Shown piece by piece: positions 11,613 to 23,242 of a DNA stretch of 64,000 nucleotides. This DNA comes from Ischnura elegans. Its lineage: Eukaryota > Arthropoda > Insecta > Odonata > Coenagrionidae. The DNA is taken from positions 10,236,349 through 10,300,348 of the forward strand of contig NC_060258.1 of the NCBI RefSeq assembly GCF_921293095.1. Reading direction: 5' to 3'. The notes beneath the pieces were generated by a model that was not told where the DNA came from, did no database searches, and worked only from the letters and a program-made list of their open reading frames with translations. Each line of letters begins with the position of its first letter. The first letter of the stretch is position 1. Position numbers and translations under genes: made by a program.

Positions 11613-11860
11613 GGGTGCCGACCTACCAAAAATTTTGCGGGGGGCCAAACCGAGGACCTTGACCCGATTAAATTTATAAGTAGTGAATTTTAAGTTTTTT
11701 AAGCATTTTAGAAGAGTCATATGATCAACATTAGAGCCATGATATCTCGATATCTGGACACTCCGGGGAAAATCGACTAGCCCGACACATTTTGTCCTCA
11801 CATCTGTAACGAATTTTTAGGGGGGGCTCGGGCCCCCTCTGGCCCCATGGAGTCGGCACC
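11613..11860 (+). repeat. REP-B short inverted-repeat element, copy 2
   Basis: Ends GGTGCCGAC and GTCGGCACC, with the same core as 9534-9790, including GATCAACATTAGAGCCATGA and a closing GGCCCCATGGA. About 248 bp. Confidence 0.75.
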
Positions 11861-12332
11861 ACTCCTGTTTACTGTGTTGTGAGTTCAAATTCCACCATGC
11901 GGTTCACGGTCCCATTAATACTATACTGTAATAATAACTATGTATAGTAGTATTTACGATGCAGGCTGTCAAAATTTTCACATTTAATTATCGCAACGAT
12001 GCAGGCAGGTAGCAGAGTACCCCGGTAGCGGGTAGCGCTTGGCTTAAATAAGGATTATTCATACCCTATAAAACGAAGAAAACTTTCCTACCTTATGCAG
12101 TTTTTATGGGTGATTATTAAGAGATGTTTCCCTGAGCTCTGTGCCTCATGCATGCATTGGTAATCTCAATCGATCTTAAACTCCGATGCACTCGTATAGA
12201 AACTAGGTCCCTGTGACGTCACGTGGAGTGGCATCGCATGGGCGCCAATCTGGCCTTTATCAAATGTGGTAAAAATTGACCATTGCCATTCTTCTAAACT
12301 GGGATTTCTAAAAACCAAATAATTTGCATATA

Positions 12333-14063
12333 CACCCATGTCTCGTATAGCGCAATTTCGATTAGCGCAATTTCGATATAGCGCAAATTCGTCCCTCGGG
12401 GAAACATTGCAACGCAGTGTAGCCTAATCACAAATCTTAAACGCTCTCGTGATAAAACGTGAACTTGCGCTAAGTACACACGAAATTTCTATCATTTTAC
12501 GCATATTAATATTATTGCTTGCCTTGTATCTTCTTTTTTGTTTATATATTAATCGAAATCCATTGCTGTGCAATGGCCAAAAGTATACCTCGTCATTGGG
12601 TCCAGATAGCCGGCCTACCGAAGTAATTTATCTCGTCTCCTTAACAGAATGATAATAAATAATTTAGATCGTTAATTAAGCGTGGGGCTAGTGAAATGAG
12701 TTTTTTTTTCAGCAATACAGTCTGAGACGTATTTTTTCCGTCATAGGCTATCGGGCGATTGACTTCCAGGTAGAGGGTCTAAATCCTCCAAGGTCATCGG
12801 TATTCACGGGGGAGAAATGGAGCGGTGGCCGAGTTGCGCATGAATAGCATCAACACATAAAAGGGTCCGCTATATAGTCTCAAACACAATGGCTTCGTTC
12901 CCTCCCCGCAGTCGTAGGCCTTCTGCGTCTCAGGAATACAGTTCAGCAGTGGAAGGTGATATAGATAGAGCCATACAGAGTAAAAACCAAGAGAATATGG
13001 CAAAAAATAGGAATGCGTGTAGAAAAATCAAGAATTTATCAAGAAAAACTATAAACCTAGAAGAGGAATTGAAAGAGGTCAATTGCTTTGAAAATGGAGA
13101 ACGTCAAAGCGATATTGCGCGAAGTTAAAACGCACGATGCCTTATTCTGAATAAAGACGAAGTTAAAACATCAGTGACCTCAGCCGCACCAACTTCAACC
13201 AAGCGGTCTACACATACGGAAAGTTCATAGTGAATCAGTACAAAAAGACGAGAGTGGTAATCGCTCCGAGACATTTAGTGAAAGCTCCGGTTGGTTCCAG
13301 AATTTAAACGGCAAGCCGGTATTTTCAGTGCGGCGATATCAGGTGAATCTGCAAGTGTTGATAGCGCAGTCACCGCAACATTTTCTGATGAACTCCAAGC
13401 TGTGATTGAAAGTGGCTCCTTTCCCCCTCAACCAGTTTTTAGTGTTGACGAGACGATATTGTTTTGGAAAAGAATGCAATCTCGTTCATTCATTTTCAGG
13501 GAAGGAAAACCTGGGTCAGGCTTCAAGGCATTTAAAGACTGTTTCACGTAGCTGCTAATGACTCGGAGGACTTCAAATAAATATGATTTATCATTCATAA
13601 ACTCCGCTAGCTATGAAATGGCATTCAAAGTGGCATTTTCCTGTCATTTCGATGAGCGACAAAAGGGCCTGGGTGACACAATAGTTGTTTTTAGACAAGT
13701 TTGAAAGTTCGTCAACTGCCGGCAACGCATTACGATCCCCTGATATATCAGATATTAGCCCACCCGCACGACAGGAGGGAATTTCAAAAGCACGTAAGAA
13801 TTTTTTTAAACGTGAGTAAAAGTCTTTGAATGCGTGCATACTATCTTTAAAGATGTTTTAAACTATAAAAATTTATATAAATAATGTTTTCTAAGGCTTT
13901 TTATGGGAATGCAGATGTTTTAGAGGAAATTCAATACCCAAGACCTATGCTACCAGGAACGCATCCCTATCTTCCCAATGTTAAAACGCTCTCGTATAAC
14001 GCAAATTCGTATAGCGCAAATACCCCAAGGAACGCATCCCTTGCGCTATACGAGACATGGGTG
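12333..14063 (+). mobile_element. Tigger (pogo superfamily) DNA transposon, degenerate
   Basis: The ends are perfect 23-bp terminal inverted repeats (CACCCATGTCTCGTATAGCG plus CAA) bordered by TA target duplications (12331-12332, 14064-14065). The terminus resembles the known Tigger end, which starts CAGGCATACCTCG. Further GCGCAA-type words are repeated just inside both ends. The 1.73-kb length and a broken coding region show that it is a decayed, internally shortened copy. The host site is REP-A copy 1. Confidence 0.85.
12889..13551 (+). pseudogene. Tigger transposase relic (CENP-B-like)
   Basis: The frame from 12889 includes SRKTINLEEELKEV and GERQSDIARS, the CENP-B/psq-type helix-turn-helix that binds the element ends. 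It stops at 13126. A second frame from 13291 contains FKRQAGIFSAAISGESASVD and then VFSVDETILFWKRM, the conserved block around the first catalytic aspartate of the DDE nuclease, and ends in GFKAFKDCFT. Stops, a frame break between the parts, and loss of the second and third catalytic regions make it inactive. Lengths fit only about half of a normal Tigger protein. Confidence 0.8.
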
Positions 14064-14359
14064 TAATGAATGCACTTAAGGTGGATGAGGAATCGCAATC
14101 AATGCCTTCCATTTTCTCTGATGGAGGAATCGACCCTATTGAAAATGCTTTTCTGGATAGTTGATACCGGTCACTTTCCTTGTGATTTCGGACACTTCAG
14201 CTGTTGGAGGCTCTCTATTATGGGCTTGATTTAACGAACCTGAGTTCTATTCGAACGCTTTTCCTAATCTGTCTTTGTCATCGATGGAATCTTTTAACTG
14301 ATTTTTTACACATTACTTTCATTCGCCAGATTGGTTTTAGAATATTCAATACAGTTCAG

Positions 14360-14972
14360 AATCTTTGTCTAAACTGGGATTTATACAGCCATATAATTTG
14401 TATGTTATGAATACCCTAATGGTGGGTAACAAATCGCAATCAATGCCCTATTCCGTGTCAAGAGGGTAGGGATTAAAATTCCCTTTTAGACGAATGGCAA
14501 TGGTCAATTTTTATCCTCATTTGAAAAAGGCCAGATTGGCGCCCATGCGATGCCACTCCACGTGACGTCACAGGGACCTAGTTTCTATACGGGTAGATAG
14601 GAGTTTTACATCATCTGAGGTTACCAATGCATGCATGCGGCACAGAGCTCAGGGAAACATGTCTTAATAATCACCTATTAAAACTGGCTAAGGTCGGAAA
14701 GTTTCGTTCATTTGATAGGGTATTGATAATCCTTATTTAAGCCAAGCGCAACCAGCTAGCAGGGTACTGTGCTACCTGAAAGCTGCCTGCATTGAAGCGG
14801 CGCTCAAAGCCTCGCATCAAGGTGGCCTCACACAGCGAACAAGAATGATGTCACACGGGCTTTTCCCAGCATTCTAACTTGAAACCTTTCACTTTTCATT
14901 CATTCGCAAAGAATAAATATCTAAAAGTATTTTTCGATTCAGACAATAAAAAATGATAGGAAACCACCCCAT
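14360..14972 (+). repeat. REP-A inverted-repeat element, copy 2
   Basis: Plus-orientation REP-A from about 14485 (TTTAGACGAATGGCAATGGT) through the ACGTGACGTCACAGGGACC core to the terminal GGAAACCACCCC at 14972. In front of it, 14360-14440 carries the left part of REP-A in the opposite orientation (AATGGTGGGTAACAAATCGC), so the copy starts with a local inversion. With copy 1 it forms a divergent pair around a short spacer. Confidence 0.75.
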
Positions 14973-15039
14973 TTACGGAATTTGTGAGAAAACACAGCAG
15001 GGAACATTAAGAAATAGTACAAGAGTCAGTGGCAGGTAC

Positions 15040-15110
15040 ATAGGGATGTTGGAGGGGGTGTCATCCCCCCTTGCGGAGCTGCCCGCGTTGCCGAACAAGG
15101 CAGAACCACA
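15040..15110. repeat. Short G-rich/C-rich foldback block
   Basis: GGAGGGGGTG followed by TCATCCCCCC resembles the paired G and C runs of the other short elements in the window (4810, 5450, 9540, 15900, 19160). The remainder of 14973-15896 shows no gene or clear element. Confidence 0.35.
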
Positions 15111-15896
15111 ATTGTAACTTTTTTATTTCATAAGGCAGCTTTGTCTTGTTTCTGCGTATAATCAGTTTAAATAAAACAATCTACAATTTTTATGTAACGT
15201 GGTTATTTTTTCATTACGATAAAGGTTTAGGTAGTTCAAAATACCTTTTGCATCCCCCTTGAGTTTTTTTCTGTATCCTCTACTGGTATGAGAGTAACTT
15301 AAAAAATTAAAAAACAAAATTAATTTTTTTTCATAGATCTTTCAAATTGTAGCTATCTGATTCTCCCAAATTATTCATCATTAGTTTCACCAACGTACTA
15401 TTTAGGCTAACTTAAGAAATTTTAGACACTGTGTAAAGAAGTTAAATGATAAATCAGAATTATTTGAGCTCAGTTGTCGGGTATTTAAAGGACGATTTAA
15501 ATGTTAAAACTCAATTGCTTTATTTGCCATAAAAAATGTCTTTAGGTCTAAAGCTTGTTATAAAAGCATGGTCCATTTACGGGGCAAGTTAACGCAACAC
15601 TAGACCGACGCTTGACTGATTCTCAAAATCGTGAAGAGAAGCCAATATAATAAGCAGCATTCGTGTGAAATGACTTTATAGGTGCGCCAGTTATAGTATC
15701 GATCTGTTTGGATAAAATGCACTGCGTAAACTTAATGCAAGCGTTAACGCGCCACAGTGTGCCCTACACATTCAGGTTTAATTTCTTACGTATGAGCACC
15801 TTCTGATAAACAAGAGTTTTGTTATCAGGCGTAAGATAAAGCGGATGAAGCGAAATAAATACAGCGAAGCAGTGCCGCTGCGAGGGGGAGTTTGGA

Positions 15897-16154
15897 GGCA
15901 GTGGTTTAGCTAGGGGGAATCGGGGGGGTGCCCCCCTGAAATATAAAAACACGATATTGTCCTTCATAAAAGATAACGAAATATTAAAAACTCAGGAATT
16001 TACAAAAAGTTTTTTTAACGAATTAAATTTTTTCGATTATGGAAAGAGTTAAAATTAGTTTAAAACCCATTACTTGGTGTCCGGTTTTTCAATAATTCCC
16101 CCCCCCCCTCTGGTTTTGAACAACCCCTGAACGAAATTCCTGGCTACTCCACTG
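15897..16154. repeat. MITE-like element with CAGTGG ends (REP-C), copy 1
   Basis: Left end GGCAGTGGTTTAGCTAGGGG and right end (inverted) GCAGTGGAGTAGCCAGG are imperfect inverted repeats of the form CAGTGGCGTAGC. Inside each end lie G/C runs (GGGGGGGTGCCCCCC; CCCCCCCCCC). It is 258 bp and noncoding. A related G/C block continues directly after it (16157-16200, ending GAGCTCTGAGA) and is repeated at about 20050-20105. Confidence 0.6.
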
Positions 16155-16199
16155 CTTTGGGGGGTGGGGGTAAATCCCCCTCCCCAGAGCTCTGAGATT

Positions 16200-17400
16200 T
16201 TTTAATTGATAGCTCTTTTTACTCACAAAACGCGTTCCGTTGCATAGTTTTGGTTGGTGAAGGTTACGAAGCATCATGAAAACGGAGCCAACCTTTCGCT
16301 GTAAATTTGCCATGGTCAGTAGGCCGGCCCTTATTTTTTAGAATTGAGAAAATCTGTTTTTCTGGTCTCAAAATGATCCAAATAGATCTATATTCACGTG
16401 TTAAAATTTGGTTACTTTAAAATAACGGCAACTCGTGCCCCAAGGGCCCCAAGTACTAAGGACCCTCAATTGAATTTTTTGGGGTCAAAGAAGGGCTATT
16501 CCTGTGTAAAACGTAAAAGTAAAGCCCTTAAAAGCCAATTTTCTATTTGTTTTGACCTATTTCTAAGCGTTTAGGAGATATCGTCCGTCGTAATGTAATC
16601 CCCCCCCAGGGCACCACCCCGCACCGCGGCACCGCTGAGGCACGGCCCGCACCACTTACTACAGAGTTCTCCTCAACCCCCTCCCCTCCCTCGGCAAGGA
16701 CTTTGCTCCTGATGACAAGATTTACATGGTAGTGGTGCAGTATTGAAGAGGTTGTTTCTCTTGTGTCATGATTAATGTTGTCAAAGCCTATAATGTCAAT
16801 TTTGACCCTTCAACGCCGAACTATGAACTGGGTACCGACCCCTTGAACCTCGATTTTTGCCGCCATACGGCCGCGAACCATTAAAGCCCAATTTTTTTCA
16901 AAACTAGCGTTTGAAATTTTAAAATCGACGCTATTTCTCCTTACGCCCCTGAAAAGTTGTGAAAAAATTGGGCATATGATTCATTAAGAAAGCCATAAAA
17001 TGGCGCAAATTGCATTTAAAAAATATGCTTCCTATCTCGAGGTATTTAAAAAAGAGTGGAAATCGAAATTTCGAGCTGGCCGGCCCTGGTGGGCCTCTAG
17101 CGGGCTGGAAGTGTGGGGAGGTTAGTCCTATTTGATCCCAAATCCTATGCCCCAAGTCTGGTAGAAATCCGTGAGGGGGGACTTTTCAATCTCTTAATCT
17201 GCTACTTATGCCCTTTCGGTTGGTTCCCATAATTATGCCATATTTCCCCGGAAACTAAAATCACCTTGCCCATCAGCGTCTCAAGTGGAGACTTTTGTAA
17301 ACCCATTTAAATGCGCCGTGGGTGACGATACTTGCGGGAAATTTGCGGTTCCTCTTTCGTCATGTTCGTGCTTCTGACCAGACAGCCAGAGTCCCCTCGA
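16200..17400. other. Intergenic stretch, nothing recognised
   Basis: Only homopolymer C runs, short chance ORFs and a 40-bp inverse match (about 17283-17325 against 11265-11310) were noticed. Confidence 0.4.
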
Positions 17401-17414
17401 GTGCTCATACGGAA

Positions 17415-17603
17415 CTACACAGTGGCGCGGCATTTTGGCGCTTGGAACACATCGTGAAACATCGTCATTCGAGAGGCGGACGTGGAGAGAGGACAGGGTC
17501 AACAGTTTTCGTGTGCGGAGTGGAGACAAAGTGCGTATGCGATTGCTTTCATTCCCTGAGGAGCCAGGATAAGAGGATCGGTATTGTTTTGGCGTGAATT
17601 TCG
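17415..17603 (+). other. 5' noncoding leader exon, family copy B
   Basis: Same block as 2425-2617 and 51370-51561. It shares GGCGCGGCATTTTGGCG, GACAGGGTCAACAGTTTTCG, GAGCCAGGATAA and ATTGTTTTGGCGTGAATTTCG (in overlapping pieces), then donor GTGAGT. The downstream intron similarity is interrupted by the 354-bp element at 17708. The nearest family coding exon on the same strand is at 36609, about 19 kb away, so either the intron is very long or this leader is orphaned. Open frames here are not shared between copies. Confidence 0.5.
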
Positions 17604-17707
17604 GTGAGTGTTTCATTGCTTGTATTTTTCGTATTCGCATAAAAACATAGCGACAGTTTTGTATCACTCCCCTCGTTTCTTTAATGTCTTCCTTTATTAA
17701 TTCCCTA

Positions 17708-18061
17708 TAGTAGCACCGAAAGGATTGTATGTAGATTTAATGCGTATCATATTATACACTGTAAACATATTATATCTGTAGAAAATACATGCTCACGTCC
17801 TCTACCACGCAGATATTATCTAGATATTATACGTATTGCATCTGCGGTCATAATATGGGTTTTATATAGATTAAATACGCAATACACGCCGTAAATCTGT
17901 ATATTATGCATATCGAATGATCCATGATTACACCATAAGGATATTATTTGTATATTTTAAAGATTCTGGTATACGTCAAGGAGTATGGATCATCAGACTT
18001 GTATAAAATATGTATCTCGAAATCTTAGAAATATACTAATATAATTCTTTCGGTGCTACTA
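17708..18061. mobile_element. 354-bp MITE inserted in leader-B intron
   Basis: Terminal inverted repeats TAGTAGCACCGAAAG / CTTTCGGTGCTACTA, extending imperfectly to about 28 bp (AAGAATTATAT versus AAGGATTGTAT), with TA at both borders as in Tc/mariner-type insertions. The interior is AT-rich with repeated GTATAT/ATATTA words. The empty site is visible in leader copy C, where TTAATTACGCGATCCCTGCC is continuous. A partial end (GGTGTTACTA at about 27817-27826) may be a second, damaged member. Confidence 0.75.
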
Positions 18062-18214
18062 GTGTTACGCGATCCCTGCCGGTTATCAGTGCGTGATTGA
18101 CTGTTTTGCGTGTTTAGATTTAATTATTGTTCAGTGAAAATTGTGTAGTGAGTTGATAATGTGTGTCGAATTAATTTCGAAATGAACTGTATTCAGATTC
18201 CATCAGTGTTGTTC

Positions 18215-18330
18215 TTCAAAAAATGAAATCGTAAATGATAATGCAACTTTGGAGAGAAAGGGTTCGTCTAAAAACTTAGGGCGGAAATCTATGAGAAGTT
18301 GAAAAAGTTCAGTAAAAGCATTGTGGCTGA
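18215..18330 (+). repeat. Dispersed 100-bp repeat, copy 1 (partner at 27650)
   Basis: Words GAAATCGTAAATGATA, GCAACTTTGGAG, AAAACTTAGGGC and AAATCTATGAGAAGTT are shared with 27650-27735. Both copies can be read as a peptide-like segment (EIVND-x-ATLE-x-KG, then KNLG-x-KSMRS) ending in the same stop, so it may derive from a former coding exon. The source gene was not recognised. Confidence 0.6.
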
Positions 18331-19141
18331 CGCGATATCCCTATTAACTTGCCTAATCGTAAACATTGCGACGGCAATTCTGTGTTAATAACAGGCGAGG
18401 AAGGTGGCGCGGGTTATTACTTAGATTCCTAATTAAACCCACTGTAAGTGAACGATACCAAGAAAATGAAGCAATTCCATAAAATTGCTCAAATTTCCAT
18501 ATTCTTGGGAATTAAAAGGCGACCTCGTGACAACAATTTTCAAATCAACTGTTGCATAAGTGTGGAAGGAAGAGGATTATATTGTTCGATAGAGGACATA
18601 TTTTTCGTTTTAAATTTCCTTTTTTATCCAACTTTACATTTCGGAGGTGGGGAAAATACCCTTGTTGTCAACGACGAGAGTTTGGGATATTTATTAAGGA
18701 AACGACGGTTGCTAGGTATTTATGTATCCGGAATAATAAATAAGAGCATTTTATCATGGAATTTGGTTTTCTTGTTTTTCAAACTATTCTCCTAGATTAA
18801 TTATACATACTTGAGGACCAATTCTAATCATTGACAGCATTAACAGCTTCCTCTGGCGTCTAAAATCGTTGCCAAAGTCGTTTATTCTTCACGGGCGGAA
18901 GAAATCAGTGACTGTTTTGGCGGATGTCCATTATCAATTCCATGTGTTGCCATCGATTAAATATTCAGTTATTTTGGTTGATGCGTGATAGGTCCCATTG
19001 TCATGGTGAAGGATGATCCTACGTCGCTCTACGTTGTTTTTTCTTAATACTTTAAAGAATTGCGGGGGAAAACATTGTACTGTGCTATTCAGAATCGATC
19101 GTTCTTCAATTCTCTAGAGGTACTGAAGCCATATTCCAGTT
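18331..19141. other. Intergenic or intronic stretch, nothing recognised
   Basis: A 115-codon frame (18448-18795) has composition typical of AT-rich noncoding DNA and no recognisable motif. I do not call it a gene. Confidence 0.4.
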
Positions 19142-19142
19142 C

Positions 19143-19384
19143 AGTGGCGTTACTATAGGAATATACTTTGGGGGGGGATGTGGGCCCCCCCAGACAATGG
19201 GGGTCCGAGAAAATGTTTGAAATAATACACGCGTGGATATGCATTTTACATCATTTTGGTACTTCAAATTTAACTTTACGTACATGCAGTTATTAAATAA
19301 GGCAATAGTTTTTTATTATTTTTTTCCTCTGAGGCTTTGGGGGGCCTCTAAACCCCTCGTCCCCCTCCCATAGGTACACCACTG
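19143..19384. repeat. MITE-like element with CAGTGG ends (REP-C), copy 2
   Basis: Left end CAGTGGCGTTACTATAGG and inverted right end CAGTGGTGTACCTATGGG are clear inverted repeats. The inner G run (TTTGGGGGGGGATGTGGGCC) and the mirrored GGCTTTGGGGGGCCTC/CCCCTCC blocks match the REP-C style. About 242 bp, noncoding. Confidence 0.7.
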
Positions 19385-19664
19385 TGTCAATTTATCTAAA
19401 AAAAAGCTATAACGATTGGAGGATATTTTTTAAAATATCCTCTTTGTCCGTATTTTAACATTTCCGTTGGCTTAAATAAAATTAAATATGAGTTTTAGCG
19501 CAGGTAAATGACTAGTTAGCTATCGTAAGATTTATTTTTCAGCTGATAGCTGGTTGTAGGACGAAATCGTGGCGATTATCATTAACATTTCCCTGTGAAA
19601 AGAAGTTTGAGTCGGAAAATCGCGAAGCCTACCATTGACCCTTGGTGAAAAACTTTTTAAATTT

Positions 19665-19850
19665 TCAACAGTTAGTTGGGACCACTGTTGCATTCAACTG
19701 TTGGAATGCAACAGTAACCGAAGAAAATACAACAGTTACCTTTAAAATCCAACAGTAACTGTTAAAATCCAATAGTCAAATTTCAAATACAAGAGTAACC
19801 ATTAAAATGCAACAGTCACTGTTGAAATCCAACAGCTTTTTCGCAAAGGG
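19665..19850 (+). repeat. Degenerate minisatellite of AACAGT units
   Basis: About eight imperfect units of roughly 20-24 bp built on AAAATCCAACAGTAACTGTT. Many units contain AACAGT and its complement ACTGTT, so the array can fold locally. Confidence 0.65.
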
Positions 19851-22143
19851 GAAGTAAAAAGAAGTTAACATTGGGCATGGAAAATTTTTATTTCAAAGTA
19901 TTAAAGAAATGTGGCCAAATGCTAACCAAATAGTTAGCATTGACCCTCAGGGGATTATCAATATTTCGGTGAATGTGGGCGTGGTTTATCCTACCAAAGC
20001 ACACCCATTTCGGCCACCCTTACTTAGATCCACGTTCAGAACCAGTGGTGCCCCCCAGTGGCGCAAGGGGGATAACCCCCCCCCCCCCCAAAGCTCTGAG
20101 AAATATTTAAGTTTAATCCATTTCACTTATTTAGATTGATATTACTAATAGAATAGCGTTAGGATAAATAAAATATCCCTCGGAAAGCCGTAAAACTCAC
20201 CATTTTCTTCCATTTATCTTAAAATTCCGTAATTTATCAATCTCTCACCTACTGCTTATCCTGGTGGGTATTCCATACCGCCCAAACACCCCGGTATTAG
20301 TTGCACCTAAACCTCCCCCAGCTGGCTGCGACCCTGGTGCCCACCCCCCCCAGATATTTACTCCCCTCCTTGGGTGATGGTCCTTCGGAATAGAGCCTTC
20401 TTTTTTTCCTCTTGCCTGTACCTTTCTTCTCTTTCCCAAGAATGACCTTCGTTCGACTGCATTGTGGAGTCCTTCCAACCTACGGGACCCCACACAAACA
20501 AACTCCCTGTCCACTAGCCTTCACCCTTGCTAGGCCTTTGCTCTGCTTGTCGTGTTTATTTTTTTATATTTTGGAGCTTGGCGTTGCGGCGTCAATACGG
20601 GACGCCTTGTCTCCTAAGGATAGGATTTTTCTGATATAGAAACAACGTATTGTTCCTGCCCGAATTACTTTTTCGCGTACTTTCTAATTTACTCAATCGG
20701 AAGTGAAAATACTTCGGGTAACTATTCGAAGAGTAAGTTTCCTTATGATCATGTTTAAGAGTGCACTATCTTGAAGCATTGTCATGGTTGCACTGGAGTG
20801 TAAACAACTTATTACTTCGTGGCGGGATATCAAAACTCACAACAGCTGCGGTTTCTGAAAGTGGTTTCCCGCTATCCATTACGTACCGTTTTAATCCCTC
20901 TCATTACTTATTACGTCATTACCAACCGAAAGTATGCAAAATACAAAATAATATTCGAGCGTGCATGTGAACGAAGCATTCCGTCGTCCGCGAGTTACGA
21001 GATAGTGATATGGGTCGATCATGAACGATTCGATCAGAAAGATTGAATCACTAGGTGAATCAAATGACTCATGATTCATCTCGTTAAACAATTCGATCAT
21101 CAATCACTCCGACTTCCGGTTTCATATCAATCATCCCGGTTTCCGTTTCGTTTCAAAATTTGGAAACATTTTTTGGTTGATAAGTATTCCTTGTCGCCAT
21201 GGACGACCACCCAAATTTGTTCGAAAATTAATAGCTATATTTTATTAAATAAATTATAGCGTTCGCCATTTTGCCATTGCAAATCAATATTTCGTGACAC
21301 TGCCCTCCCCCCCCCCTTCCACACATGAAGTTGAATTCCTAAAGCTGTCCCCACTTTCAGTTTTACGATAGATGCCCTATTGAAAATGGTCTGTAATTTG
21401 TAAGAGGGAAAAAAATCACTGTAGGAAAATCTTTGAGTTCCCAGTGTCAAATTACCAAGGATTATGGGAATTTTCACTGGGTTCATTTTATACCTGTACA
21501 TATAAATGCCTGACAGAAATCCTCAAAAAAAAACAACTGTGATTCATCGTTAACTTTCTCCCACAATTTCTCAGAGAAGCAATGAAGATAATTACGTCAA
21601 CATGCGCTGGCTATATTTTATAAATTCCTATTCATTATTTTCCTTTAAACTTCTTTACTATATCAGAGTATGCTGACTATCTGTTATTTGGAAATCACGA
21701 TCGAAATAGTGCATGAAATGATAATATGGATAGCAATAGCTTTAACAATGCTCTTCGCAGATGCGGCAATATTTATTTGTTCATTCAAAGTGATTTACTG
21801 CATCCATTGACTAAGTCTTTCGATCTTGAATTCTTTGAGTCTTTTCGATCATTAATATTGAATCAATTGATTGAATCATTAATGTGACTTAGGTCAAAAT
21901 GATTGAATCACTAAAATGATCGACTGTGCCCATCACAATATAAAACGTGATACGGTCGGAAATATCGATAGAATCGACATGCATTATCGATAGTCGCACG
22001 AGTGCGCATCGTTTCTGCGCAGAAAACCCGCCGAAATCATTCACATTGTAGAGCAGTCGCGGCGAATGAATTTAATTCGAATGATGTTTCTCTGTGCTAA
22101 ACTTCATGCACGGTATTAGCTTGAATTAAATTAACGAGAGAAT
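19851..22143. other. Intergenic stretch with little structure
   Basis: Contains a G/C block at 20044-20105 (CAGTGGCGCAAGGGGG, then a C run and AAAGCTCTGAGA) that inversely matches 16145-16200. Clusters of the words TGAATCA/GATTGAATCA occur at 21040-21110 and 21860-21915. No gene was seen. Confidence 0.4.
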
Positions 22144-22360
22144 ATGCAAAGGCCTTCAGTCGGTGATAGGCGATTGTCTTATGTTATCAACAAAGAGTGG
22201 AGTAGAACCAGAGGCCGGGACCAGGGTCATGACAACAGTGACGACGAAGATGAAAGCGAGGAAATAATTCCACCACGTCAATATGAAGTTTGCAAAGCCC
22301 TCTAGACGTTAAGGAATCTTGATCTCAATTCCCAATTAACCCTTTCGAGACGGCGGAGTT
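22144..22360 (+). pseudogene. Possible acidic C-terminal relic of a CENP-B/Tigger-like transposase
   Basis: An ATG at 22144 opens 53 codons with an acidic run (NSDDEDESEEIIPP), then YEVCKAL, a stop, and TLRNLDLNSQ in the same frame. An acidic stretch followed by ALxTLRxYLxxx is typical of the C-terminal part of CENP-B-like transposases. Nothing else of the protein is seen nearby. This is a weak, motif-only call. Confidence 0.3.
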
Positions 22361-23242
22361 TTCGTCTTAGCATGACTGCTGCACTGAGCCCCAAGATACT
22401 CTTCTTTCTCGTGTTACGGAGCATTTTTGGAGGGCATTCGTTAAGAAGGGTCTCGCTGAACCTTTTTCGACCCCTCCACGCAGGGACTCCGCATTATCTC
22501 GGACTCCGAGAGTAGTTGTGCTCCCTCCTTTCCGGGTTTACGACCATACCTGCGGCATTGGTTCGCGGTCAACTTATGTATTGCTTATATGTATTTAGCA
22601 AATGGATAATATTGTTGGTTGCACGTAAATCGCAGATTTTGAACTGAATTCCTCATTTTTTTCAGAGCATTGTCAAATTTTAAACGAAGTTCTAAGGTCG
22701 ATATCAACGCATTTAATGCAGAAACAAATTCTATGTCGATGTTTACACAGAAAATGAAATATAAGTTAATATTTATCGTAGAATTTCGTTTAAAAAATTG
22801 TAAACGCTACGCAAAAGAAAAAGAATTCATTTCTTAGTTTAATTTTTTTGAGAAAAGAACAAATATTTATTTCGAAAACAGACTGTGTAAAAAATTGCAT
22901 GACCCTTACCGCTAAGAGGGGTAATACAAGACGAGGGGTACCTGATCCCGGATTCCGAGGGTAAAGCCTAAACCCCGCAGTATTATTGGGTCCCGAAACA
23001 AAGACGTCGTACACCCGCGACTGTCATAAAAGGGGGAGAGCTATAGGAAACGTTAATTTAAATTGTACGAAAGTCTATGTACACGAGAACGTATAGGAAA
23101 TAATGTAAGTGCTAGCATTCCTTCACTTATTGTTTAATAAAATCCCCGAAGAAAATATGCGGCTTTCGTCTCCCGGGTCAAGAAACGTCCACACGTATAA
23201 AATCAACAGATTTAGGCGTTACTTTGTGGAACGATGAGATAT
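22361..23242. other. Intergenic stretch, nothing recognised
   Basis: No convincing ORF or repeat. A minus-strand frame at 22790-23014 is unsupported. Confidence 0.4.

Larger units (their letters stand above)
11990..14160 (-). repeat. REP-A inverted-repeat element, copy 1, split by a Tigger insertion
   Basis: REP-A sequence in minus orientation occupies 11990-12332 (words GGTCCCTGTGACGTCACGTG, GGCGCCAATCTGGCC, AACCAAATAATTTG). It resumes at 14064-14160 (TGAATGCACTTAAGGTGGAT, AATCGCAATCAATGCC) exactly where the undisturbed copies at 56597 and 61302 continue. The gap is filled by a Tigger element flanked by TA on both sides. REP-A is a ~650-bp noncoding element with imperfect GGGTRGTTTCCT termini in its complete copies. 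Confidence 0.8.

Noticed and set aside
18448-18795. 115-codon frame
   Set aside because: Composition (Phe, Leu, Ile, Lys) fits random AT-rich DNA. No homology pattern, paralogue or splice context.
4800-20110. CRISPR-like or phage-type repeats among the short G/C blocks
   Set aside because: Spacing is irregular, the blocks are ends of short inverted-repeat elements, and the genome is eukaryotic.
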